Positions 34,813 to 43,320 of a DNA stretch of 64,000 nt are shown one piece after another; position 1 is the first letter of the stretch; every line of letters starts with the position of its first letter. The translations under genes and the position numbers were made by a program. Source of the stretch: Fremontodendron californicum (lineage: Eukaryota > Streptophyta > Magnoliopsida > Malvales > Malvaceae); contig JAULJL010000010.1 in NCBI GenBank assembly GCA_030761205.1, positions 3,725,001 through 3,789,000 of the forward strand. The letters run 5' to 3'. The notes beneath the pieces were generated by a model. It had not been told where the DNA came from, did not search any database, and saw only the letters and a program-made list of their open reading frames with translations.

Positions 34813-36219
34813 TCATAGAGCTGCCAATTGCCCACACCTTTGGTCCTTTAGCAATTCAACTACCTTTCTCATGGAAGGTCTGTTAATGGGAAATGCTGAA
34901 GTACATTTAAGAGCCACATTCAAAACTTTCTCAATCTCCTTCAAATCAGATGCAAATAGATTCATCCTTGGATCAACAATCAGCTGGGCTAGATTTCCAC
35001 CACTCTCAATTCCTCCTCGGGGAGATGATGATGATAGAGCAACCTCAGTGACCCACTTCACTATGTCCTTGTTCTCACCAAATGAAGGGTCATTTGGCCT
35101 TTTGCCGGTTATCAATTCCAGCAGCACCACACCATAACTATAAACATCGCTCTTTTCTGTCACTTTTAGCGTGTAAGCATATTCTGCAATCAGTTCAACA
35201 GTAAGGACTGGTAAGCTAAGTGGCATCGCATATATACATTTGATCATTCTGCATATCATATTTGTGTTATTATTAAATCTACGTATTTAAAATTTTGTTT
35301 TTATTTAAAATTTAAATTTAAAATATTAAAAATTTTAATATAAAATGGGAATTGGCTGACCTGGCGCAATATAGCCATGGGTCCCGGCGACGCGAGACAT
35401 GGCTCCACCACCATCCCCAACCTCAATCTGCAACGTTTTAGCCAACCCAAAATCCGCCACACGTGGCCTCATCTCCTCGTCCAACAAGATATTGTTACTC
35501 TTCACATCCCGGTGCACGATTGCAGGCAGACAATCGTGGTGCAAATAAGCCAGCCCCTGAGCAGCGCCGATTGCTATCGTGAACCGCTTCGGCCAATCCA
35601 CTAAACCTGCGCACTTGTCCCCATGCAACACGTCACCCAAACTCCCATTCTCCATATACTCGTAAACCAAAATTCTAAACTCATCTCCGCTGCAACAAAT
35701 CAGCAATCTCACGATGTTGCCATGTCGGATCCGACCCAATGTCTCCGTTTCGGATTTAAAAACCGCTTCCGCCCCAGGTTTAACTCCCCATAGTCTCTTA
35801 ACTGCCACGGTTTGACCCGTTTTAAGTTTTACTTTATAAACCCGACCCGACCCACCTGTTCCGATGATATTCTCATCTTTTAGAAACGGGAATATGTCCT
35901 CTTCGCTGAACTCGACTCGTTGGAACGCGGTGACTTTATACGGGCGTCGGGTTTTGCTTCTGAGCTTGGAGCGGGTTCTAAAAAACCATATGAGCGACCC
36001 GATAAAAAGGAGAAAACAGGCTGCTATAATAGCCACGACGTAAAAGGTGACGGGTTTGATTCTTGGGCATGGAGGAATCGGTTGCAAATTCGGGCTACAA
36101 AGATCCGGATTACCCAATAAACCCGAAATGAAAAACTCATGATTGAAACCTGAAGGTACTTTCCCATTCAACATATTGCCCGAAAGGTTAAACTGGTTCA
36201 GCCTCAGCTTCGTTAAATC
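34813..36219 (-). CDS. HSL2-like transmembrane and kinase half
   Basis: Begins in the last LRR, then the paired-cysteine C-cap (CSPNLQPIPPC), a transmembrane helix (VTFYVVAIIAACFLLFIGSL), and a full kinase domain: glycine loop GTGGSGRVYKV, VAVK lysine, a Glu in FKSETETLG, HRDVKSNN catalytic loop, DFGLA, and APE across the intron. Exon two ends KVVELLKDQRCGQLAAL. All catalytic residues are present, so the half-protein could be an active kinase if expressed. The first ATG in this half is at 36174, giving 394 residues from MLNGKVPSGF. Confidence 0.85.
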
Positions 36220-36548
36220 TGTTAGGTACCAGAGTGACGGAATAGTGTCTCACAACTAAAATAAGAGATGAGAAAATAGGAACTGAACACACAAAATTTA
36301 ACGTGGAAAACCCTCAATGAATAAAGGGAAAAACCACGGGGCAAGACTAGAAGAATTTCACTATGAGAAAATATTACAACACCTCTCTCTAAATACTAGG
36401 AGAGAACAACCTCACAAAGAATATAAGAAAGTATACAAGAGAGGAAGAGATAATTCTTGGGATGGTTTTAATACTTCTCCTTAAGGCTCTTTATATAGCC
36501 TTCAAGGAGGAACTCTAACAATTCTCCCACCGATGTGGGATTCTAACA
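36220..36548 (-). repeat. 3' LTR of the Copia element
   Basis: 329 bp. In element orientation it starts TGTTAGAATCCCACATCGGT and has a TATA box GGCTATATAAAGAGCC at 36488-36503. The minus strand between this TATA box and the receptor's own ATG at 36174 contains no other ATG. Confidence 0.95.
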
Positions 36549-36563
36549 ATTCTCCCACTTGAA
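36549..36563 (-). other. Polypurine tract
   Basis: In element orientation the sequence before the 3' LTR is cttcaagtgggagaat, the purine-rich primer for plus-strand DNA. A second copy, gtgggagaattgttag, occurs about 22 bp inside the LTR. Confidence 0.8.
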
Positions 36564-36623
36564 GATTTGATTAAACCAATCATATCTTCACACCACTCTT
36601 TCTGTCTTGCCATTCCATGTTGC

Positions 36624-39600
36624 TTACGTTTCTGATAGACCATAGGAGGATCGACACCAAATAAACTTGTCAGTGTTGATTGGCTTTGTCATAACATCTG
36701 CTAGGTTGTCTTTGGTGTGAATCTTTTGCATATCCACACTTCCTTCTTCTACTACTTCTCGAACAAAGTGATACTGTATACCTATATGCTTTGTCCTGGA
36801 ATGAAAGGCTGGATTCCTTGCAATGTGCAAGGCACTCTGACTGTCACAATACACAATAATCTTCTGCTGCTTGTGCCCGAGTTCTTCCATTAACCTTTGT
36901 ATCCATATTGCTTCCTTGCATGCTTGGGTAGCTGCCATGTACTCAGCTTCTGTAGTAGACAAAGCTACAACAGTCTGTAACTTAGATAACCAGCTTACCG
37001 CTCCTCCTGCAAGTGTGAACACATAGCCAGTAGTGGATTTCCTTTTATTAAGATCACCTGCAAAATCTGAATCAACATAACCCCTGACAACAAGTTCTGA
37101 TCCTCCAAAACATAATGCAACATCTGAGGTTCCTTTAATGTATCTAAGGATCCTCTTAACAACATTCCAATGCTCTCTACCAGGATCTGCCATAAATCGA
37201 CTGACCGCTCCCACTGCTTGTGCAATGTCTGGTCTTGTACATATCATAGCATACATAAGGCTTCCCACCGCTGATGCATACGGTACTCGAGACATTTCCA
37301 TCCTCTCTGCTTCATTGCTAGGACTCATACCTGAGGATAATTTACAATTGACAGGAAGTGGGGTAGATATTGGCTTACAGTCTTGCATGTTGAAGCGTCG
37401 CAAGACCTTCCTCAGATAATTCTTTTGAGAAAGCCAAATTTTCCTGTCTTTTCTGTCTCGGTGAATTTGCATCCCTAAAATCTTGTTTGCGGGTCCCAAG
37501 TCCTTCATATCGAACTCCCTAGCCAACTGTGCCTTCAAATCTTGGATTCGATCTTTGTTGGGGCCTACCACCAACATGTCATCCACATACAACAGCAAAA
37601 TAATGAAATCATTATCATCAAACCTCTTGTAGTACGTACAATGGTCTGAACTCAGTCTGTTGTATTCAAGGCTAATTATGAAAGAATCAAATCTCTTGTA
37701 CCAACATCTGGGCGCCTGCTTTAGACCGTACAGAGATTTGGTCAACCTGCAAACCAAGTTCTCTTTGCCTGTTTCAACAAAACCTTCTGGTTGGAGCATA
37801 TAAATTTCTTCTTCAAGCTCTCCATGTAGAAAAGCCGTCTTTACATCTAGTTGTTCAAGATGTAAATCAAATGCAGCACACATAGCCAACACTACTCTGA
37901 TAGTAGTAAGTCTGACAACTGGAGAAAATATCTCGTTGAAGTCAATACCTTCTTTCTGAGCATATCCTTTTACAACCAATCTAGCACGATATCGTTCTAC
38001 TTGATCATTGCTATCCCGCTTGATCTTGTAGACCCATTTGTTACCAATGGCTTTTCTGCCACGTGGTAATTCCACCAGTTCCCATGTCTCGTTCTTGTGA
38101 AGAGCTTCAATTTCTTCCTGCATTGCTGTCATCCACAGAGAAGCATCTGGGCTACTAGTAGCTTCATGAAAAGTTGATGGCTCTCCATCCTCTGTTAAAA
38201 GACAGTATGCAACATTGCTCTCCGTAACATACTCCGTGTGCCAATTTGGAGGCCTTCTCTCACGAGTTGATCGTCGAACTTCTACAGCCTCGGACTCAAC
38301 TGGTTCTGGTACCTCATGCTCTGGTTCTGCTTCAGAAGAATCATCTTCTTGAGAATTTCTATCCATCTGCACTGTAGCAGTCTCTTTTGAAGTGTTGTCA
38401 TTTGTTTGCTCACTTTGCAGTTCATTTTCTGCAAAAACTACATCTCTGCTGACAACAACCTTGCGGGCAGTGGGATCCCACAGGCGATACCCCTTAACAC
38501 CGTCAGCATAACCCAAGAATATACATTTTCTGGATTTTGGATCCAGCTTTGTTCTTTCTTGGGAGTTGTACATCACGTACACAGGACATCCAAACACATG
38601 TAGAGAAGAATAATCAGCTGGCTTTCCTTTCCACATCTCCATAGGCGTCTTCAAACCAATCGCCGTTGATGGTGATCGATTTATCACATAACAGGTGGTT
38701 TTGACTGCTTCTGCCCAGAAAGATTTGGCCAATCCCGCTGTTCTCAGCATGGCTCTTGTTCTATCTAGGAGAGTTCTGTTCATCCGCTCTGCTACACCAT
38801 TCTGTTGAGGCGTATGTGCAACCGTGAATTGTCTCATAATACCCTCTTTCTTACAGAATGCTAGAAAGTTACCGTCTACATATTCTCCTCCATTGTCTGT
38901 CCTCAAGCACTTGATTCTTTTCCCAGTTTCAAGCTCTACTTGTGCTTTGAACTCCTTGAATACTGGAAACACATCTGACTTCTTCTTGATTGGGTACACC
39001 CATAATCTCCTGGAATAGTCATCAATGAATGATACAAAATACTTTGCTCCACCCAGGGATATTTCTGGTGACTCCCACACATCAGAATGGATTAAGTCCA
39101 GTATGTGTTTGCTTCTTGTAGTTACTTTAGCAAACTTCAATCTATGCTGCTTGCTTATCACACAGTGCTCACAGAAAGGTAAATTGACCATCTTGAGCCC
39201 GGGCAGGAGATTGCGTTCTGCAAGGACTTTCAAGCCTCGCTCTGACATATGGCCTAATCTGCGATGCCACATCATCGTCGTTTCTTCTTGGCTGGCTGCT
39301 GCAACTGATGCATCTGCCTCTTGCAACGTCTCTCCCAAAAGCATGTATAGATTGCTTGTGATCTTCTCTGCTTTCATCACCACAAGGTTTCCTTTCACTA
39401 CTTTCAATATTCCACATTCAGTGTGGATCTTGCACCCGAGGTCATCCAATTGTCCAATTGACAATAAGTTCTTCTTTAAGCCCTTCACATGTCGTACCCC
39501 TTGAATTTTGCGAACAGTACCATCATGCATTTTTAATCTGACGGTACCGACTCCAGCAATATCTAAGGCGTGATCATTTCCCATGAACACAGATCCTTCC

Positions 39601-40544
39601 GAAATAGGTTCATAAGTGCAAAACCAATCTCGGTGTGGAGTCATGTGCCATGTCGCACCTGAATCCATTATCCAGACATCATTGAGTTTCTTTCCGCCTT
39701 TAGAACTAGTCGCTGCTTCACTATACAAGATTTCTCCATCATCTGAGGTACTTGCAACACAACCTTGGGAGGTTGATGTTTCAGAATTCTTTTCTCCACC
39801 CTTCTTATTATGCCAACACTCCTTCTTCGAGTGCCCTCTCATGCCACAATTGTAGCATTTAAGATTCTTCCTTCTTCGAGATTTTGATCTACCATGATTC
39901 TGACTCCCACTGGAGCCACGTTCTGTTGATCTGCCTCTCATCACCGTTAAAGCCTCTGCTTGCTTTGAATTTTCTGACCTTTCCTCCTTATTCTTGCGCC
40001 TGGATTCTTCTTCAAGAATAGCACCGGCAACATCATCAAAGTGAAGAGAGTCACTAACATTGTTATTTGTGATGTTGATGATGAGTTGATCATACGAATC
40101 TGGTAAACTCTGAAGTAGAAGTTCCGCACGTTCATTTTCCGCTATTTTGAAATCTGATGCTGTGAGTTGAGCAAATAGCGTATTCAGAGTGTTGATGTGA
40201 TCCGTTACCGACGTGGATTCACTCATTCGAAGAGTGTAGAGTTTCCTCTTCAAGAATATTCTGGTGTGAAATGACTTCACCTCGTACAATTTGTTTAGAA
40301 CATCCCAAATCTCCTTTGCAGTCTTCTTCTCTGCAACACTTGACAAAACTGAATCCGCCATTGCTAGGTGCAGATTGGCAACAGCATTGTCATCCTTCTC
40401 TTTCCACTTTTCATCAGTCATTCCTGTGGGTCTACTTTCAATTGCTTCTAGACAATTATCCTTCCTCAAAATTGCTCTTATCTTCAATTTCCACAAGGAG
40501 AAATTTCTCCCACTGAACTTCTCTATCTCGAATTTTGCTGCCAT
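36624..40544 (-). CDS. Copia gag-pol polyprotein
   Basis: 1306 residues in one frame without stops. Domains in order: Gag from residue 1 (KFSGRNFSLWKLKIRAIL), CCHC knuckle CYNCGMRGHSKKECWHN near 226, aspartic protease DSGATWHM near 293, pre-integrase HHCC zinc module starting WHRRLGHMSERG near 422, integrase core (HSDVWE, TDNGGEY, ERMNRTLLD), reverse transcriptase with YVDDM near 985, and RNase H (DSDFAGD near 1160, then TEAEYMA). Normal length for Copia. The polyprotein drives reverse transcription and integration in cytoplasmic particles and the nucleus. All catalytic motifs I can check are present, so it is probably functional; expression depends on the LTR promoter. Confidence 0.95.
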   Translation of the reverse strand: MAAKFEIEKFSGRNFSLWKLKIRAILRKDNCLEAIESRPTGMTDEKWKEKDDNAVANLHLAMADSVLSSVAEKKTAKEIWDVLNKLYEVKSFHTRIFLKRKLYTLRMSESTSVTDHINTLNTLFAQLTASDFKIAENERAELLLQSLPDSYDQLIINITNNNVSDSLHFDDVAGAILEEESRRKNKEERSENSKQAEALTVMRGRSTERGSSGSQNHGRSKSRRRKNLKCYNCGMRGHSKKECWHNKKGGEKNSETSTSQGCVASTSDDGEILYSEAATSSKGGKKLNDVWIMDSGATWHMTPHRDWFCTYEPISEGSVFMGNDHALDIAGVGTVRLKMHDGTVRKIQGVRHVKGLKKNLLSIGQLDDLGCKIHTECGILKVVKGNLVVMKAEKITSNLYMLLGETLQEADASVAAASQEETTMMWHRRLGHMSERGLKVLAERNLLPGLKMVNLPFCEHCVISKQHRLKFAKVTTRSKHILDLIHSDVWESPEISLGGAKYFVSFIDDYSRRLWVYPIKKKSDVFPVFKEFKAQVELETGKRIKCLRTDNGGEYVDGNFLAFCKKEGIMRQFTVAHTPQQNGVAERMNRTLLDRTRAMLRTAGLAKSFWAEAVKTTCYVINRSPSTAIGLKTPMEMWKGKPADYSSLHVFGCPVYVMYNSQERTKLDPKSRKCIFLGYADGVKGYRLWDPTARKVVVSRDVVFAENELQSEQTNDNTSKETATVQMDRNSQEDDSSEAEPEHEVPEPVESEAVEVRRSTRERRPPNWHTEYVTESNVAYCLLTEDGEPSTFHEATSSPDASLWMTAMQEEIEALHKNETWELVELPRGRKAIGNKWVYKIKRDSNDQVERYRARLVVKGYAQKEGIDFNEIFSPVVRLTTIRVVLAMCAAFDLHLEQLDVKTAFLHGELEEEIYMLQPEGFVETGKENLVCRLTKSLYGLKQAPRCWYKRFDSFIISLEYNRLSSDHCTYYKRFDDNDFIILLLYVDDMLVVGPNKDRIQDLKAQLAREFDMKDLGPANKILGMQIHRDRKDRKIWLSQKNYLRKVLRRFNMQDCKPISTPLPVNCKLSSGMSPSNEAERMEMSRVPYASAVGSLMYAMICTRPDIAQAVGAVSRFMADPGREHWNVVKRILRYIKGTSDVALCFGGSELVVRGYVDSDFAGDLNKRKSTTGYVFTLAGGAVSWLSKLQTVVALSTTEAEYMAATQACKEAIWIQRLMEELGHKQQKIIVYCDSQSALHIARNPAFHSRTKHIGIQYHFVREVVEEGSVDMQKIHTKDNLADVMTKPINTDKFIWCRSSYGLSET

Positions 40545-40671
40545 GGTTGTACACGAACTGAAGCGAGTTACACTATTTCACCGTGAATAGTACCGTATAC
40601 GTGAACAGTATTGTACGTATGTCGTACACTAGAACAAATCCAGTATACGTTAACAATTACTGCAAAAGTAT

Positions 40672-40806
40672 ACAACCACACGTATGAATAGTAACCGTAT
40701 CTGTGAATAGTGACCGTATACTGGAACAGTGACCATATACTGGAACAGTGACCATATACTGGAACAGTGACCGTATACTGGAACAGTGACCGTAGCCCGT
40801 GAATAG
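40672..40806 (-). repeat. 19-bp tandem repeats in the Copia leader
   Basis: Between the primer site and gag, the unit gtgaccatatactggaaca repeats about five times with gtgaccgtatactggaaca and gtgaatagtgaccgtat variants. It lies in the untranslated leader of the genomic RNA. Confidence 0.9.
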
Positions 40807-41033
40807 TGCACCAGGTAGGTTCCCAGGAAAGAGAGGTGGGTCACTGATAGACACACTTAAATACCAAGTCTTTCCTAGCCAGAACTTCCCTAGACACTTT
40901 CACACTACCACACTTTATTTCCAGCAACAAGAATAATTCTTTTCTGATGTGGAAGATCAGACAATACTGCAACCACAGAGCATACTAAGAACCAACACTT
41001 TCACTGCAGCGGAATAAGGACCACGAACCAATG

Positions 41034-41045
41034 GCTCTGATACCA
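41034..41045 (-). other. Primer-binding site (initiator tRNA-Met)
   Basis: In element orientation TGGTATCAGAGC begins one base after the 5' LTR, the usual Copia match to the 3' end of plant initiator methionine tRNA. Confidence 0.95.
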
Positions 41046-41046
41046 C

Positions 41047-41375
41047 TGTTAGGTACCAGAGTGACGGAATAGTGTCTCACAACTAAAATAAGAGATGAGA
41101 AAATAGGAACTGAACACACAAAATTTAACGTGGAAAACCCTCAATGAATAAAGGGAAAAACCACGGGGCAAGACTAGAAGAATTTCACTATGAGAAAATA
41201 TTACAACACCTCTCTCTAAATACTAGGAGAGAACAACCTCACAAAGAATATAAGAAAGTATACAAGAGAGGAAGAGATAATTCTTGGGATGGTTTTAATA
41301 CTTCTCCTTAAGGCTCTTTATATAGCCTTCAAGGAGGAACTCTAACAATTCTCCCACCGATGTGGGATTCTAACA
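41047..41375 (-). repeat. 5' LTR of the Copia element
   Basis: 329 bp, identical by eye to the copy at 36220-36548. It carries the promoter for the gag-pol RNA and, being in the same direction as the receptor gene, may also terminate receptor transcripts. Confidence 0.95.
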
Positions 41376-43087
41376 AAATCCTCTGGAATTTTACCGCTCA
41401 GTAAATTACCGGACAAATCGAGGTAAGTTAAAGCCGGTAAGCTACCGAGGGCGGGTGGAATTTCGCCTGTGAATCGGTTTCTGGCCAGGTTCAACTCGGT
41501 CAACTCTGTCCACGAACTCACTGAACCTGGTATCTCCCCTGTTAACTCATTATCTTGCAAATCAAGCGTTTGCAACTTCAAATCAGTGATACAGAACGGC
41601 AGTTCACCCGAAAATCGATTTTGGCTCAGATTAATTTGTGTCACGTTCTTCAACCGACAAATTTGTTCTGGAACTTTCCCGGCGAAATTATTACCAGAAA
41701 CCCGAAGACTAGTTAGCTGTTGAAGTGCTGAGATTAAAGGAGAAATCGAACCCTCGAAATGATTGTTTTGTAATTCAAGAAACTGAAATAAAGGGCGACC
41801 CCAAAATTTTTCAGGCACGTAACCGGAAAGTGCATTATCACCCATCCGAACATAATTCAAGGTTTCACATTCCCCGTAGGATTCCGGTATGTTCCCCGAG
41901 AATCTATTCTTAAAAACGACAATCCGCTGAAGCTTCTTTTTGTAACAAAGAAATGGCGGTAACTCCCCGGTAAAATTGTTTGTCGAAACATCGAAGTCTT
42001 CCAAAGGTGAAAATTTACCGAGGTCGGACGGTAACTTTCCGGTAAAGCTGTTGTTAAAGAGTTTTAATTGCACGAGATATTGATTCGAAGCTAAAACTTC
42101 AGGAATTTCTCCGGTGAAATAGTTGTCGTTGAGATTCAAAGACTCGAGAGGCAATGCAGCGATTTTCTCTGGCAATTTGCCGGTGAGACTGTTCTGTGAC
42201 ACGTCGAATCGAAGTAGAGCTGTCAACTTAGCTAAACTCTCAGGTAATTCACCGGTTAACTGGTTCTGGTAAAGCTCGATTTGCTCCAGATTCTTTAACA
42301 TTGATAAACTTTCTGGAATTTTACCGCTCAAAAAATTACACGATAAATCGAGATTCTTTAACGAAACGAGATTTCCAATCGAAACAGGAATTTCTCCGAC
42401 GAGATTCGAGTTCGTCAACCATAAAACTTCGAGCTTCGATAAGTTTCCGATCTGGTTCGGCAATGGACTCGCTTTAAAAGGATTGTAACCGAGTTCGAAG
42501 TGAGTTAACTCAGTAAGATTACCTAGAAATGAAGGTATCTTTCCGTTGAGTAAGTTCCCGCCAAGCGAAAGAACTTTGAGAGACTGCATCCGTCCGAAGC
42601 TCAGAGGAATATCGCCGGTGAAGTTATTGTTAGAAAGTTGAAGAACTTCCAAGTTCTCGGACGAGAAATTCGGTAAGTCGCCGGTGAATAAGTTGTCCGA
42701 GAGATTAATCTCCTGGAGACGAGAACATGGAGAGAGAGCCTGATAAGATAGTGAACCGTTGAGGAAATTATCGGCTAGGGAGAGAGTTCGGAGGGTCCGA
42801 ATCCGACAAAACCCAAACGGAAACCCGCCTGAGATACCAAACCCAGAAAGATCAATTGAAATAACAGTTTGGTTTCGAGTTTCGCAGGTAATGCCGGTCC
42901 AATTACACGGGCTTTGATCGGGCGTTGAAATAACCCAGTCATGGAGCCCTCTATTCGGGTCGTTGAGCTGGGAATCTTTGACCCGAGTCAAGATTTGGGA
43001 GTCTCCATTAAATGAGACCACTGAAGGGAAAACAAAAGAAAACCACAAAATGAAGAAAAGGAAAGTTTTGAAATTTGGGTTTCTCAT
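41376..43087 (-). CDS. HSL2-like ectodomain half (signal peptide and LRRs)
   Basis: About 571 codons from ATG 43087, continuing 11 codons into the LTR to a stop at 41342. Residues 1-26 form a signal peptide (MRNPNFKTFLFFILWFSFVF). Residues 29-70 are the LRR N-cap with the paired-cysteine CNWTGITC motif. About 20 LRRs of the LxxNxLxGxIPxxL plant type follow. As it stands it would encode a secreted LRR protein without a membrane anchor. The complete LRR solenoid except its last repeat is kept, so ligand contact could in principle survive; that is inference. Confidence 0.85.
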
Positions 43088-43320
43088 TTCAAAGCAAAAA
43101 CAAAAGCACTTGAAAGAGCATGGCTCTGTTACGGGTTTTGGTTGTCTTTTTTGGGGGGAGGGGGGTTTGTAAGAAAGTGAAAGACAGTAACGCTTGGGAT
43201 GGGTTGGGGGGGAGGGGAGGGGAGGGGGGAAGGAAACTAATGCGTGAAGATGGTGACAAATACGAGGTAAAGAAGTTTAAAAGTGAGATTAAGATTTAGA
43301 ATTTTGTCAAGAGGTTCACA
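43088..43320 (-). promoter_or_regulatory. Upstream region of the HSL2-like gene with G-rich tract
   Basis: The plus strand has gggttgggggggaggggagg followed by more G runs at 43202-43232, enough for four G-tracts of four or more. That is 115-145 bp upstream of the start codon, on the template strand. No clear TATA box was located. Confidence 0.45.

Larger units (their letters stand above)
36220..41375 (-). mobile_element. Intact Ty1/Copia LTR retrotransposon
   Basis: 5,156 bp with two 329-bp LTRs (36220-36548 and 41047-41375) that are identical by eye, TGTTAG..CTAACA ends, and the 5-bp duplication AAATC (36215-36219 and 41376-41380). Primer site, polypurine tract and one open gag-pol frame are all present, so the copy appears autonomous. 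It lies in the same orientation as the receptor gene. The domain order (integrase before reverse transcriptase) is Copia, most like the Tork/TNT1 group. Identical LTRs mean a very recent insertion. Confidence 0.97.
34813..43087 (-). pseudogene. HSL2: HSL2-type LRR receptor-like kinase gene split by a Copia element
   Basis: Without the element the gene would have two exons coding for about 978 residues, close to the roughly 990 of HAESA-LIKE 2, a plasma membrane receptor for IDA-family peptides in organ separation. The ectodomain half is 43087-41376 and the kinase half 36219-35361 plus 35183-34813, with a GT..AG intron at 35360-35184. The intron falls within the APE motif (IAP/E), a position shared with relatives. 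The 5,156-bp Copia element lies in the last LRR, between KIPED and LTKLRLNQF, and duplicated AAATC. Apart from the insertion I find no stop or frameshift in either half, so the disruption is recent. Transcripts entering the LTR stop at a codon 11 residues beyond the junction. Complementary or excised alleles elsewhere in the population are possible. Confidence 0.9.
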
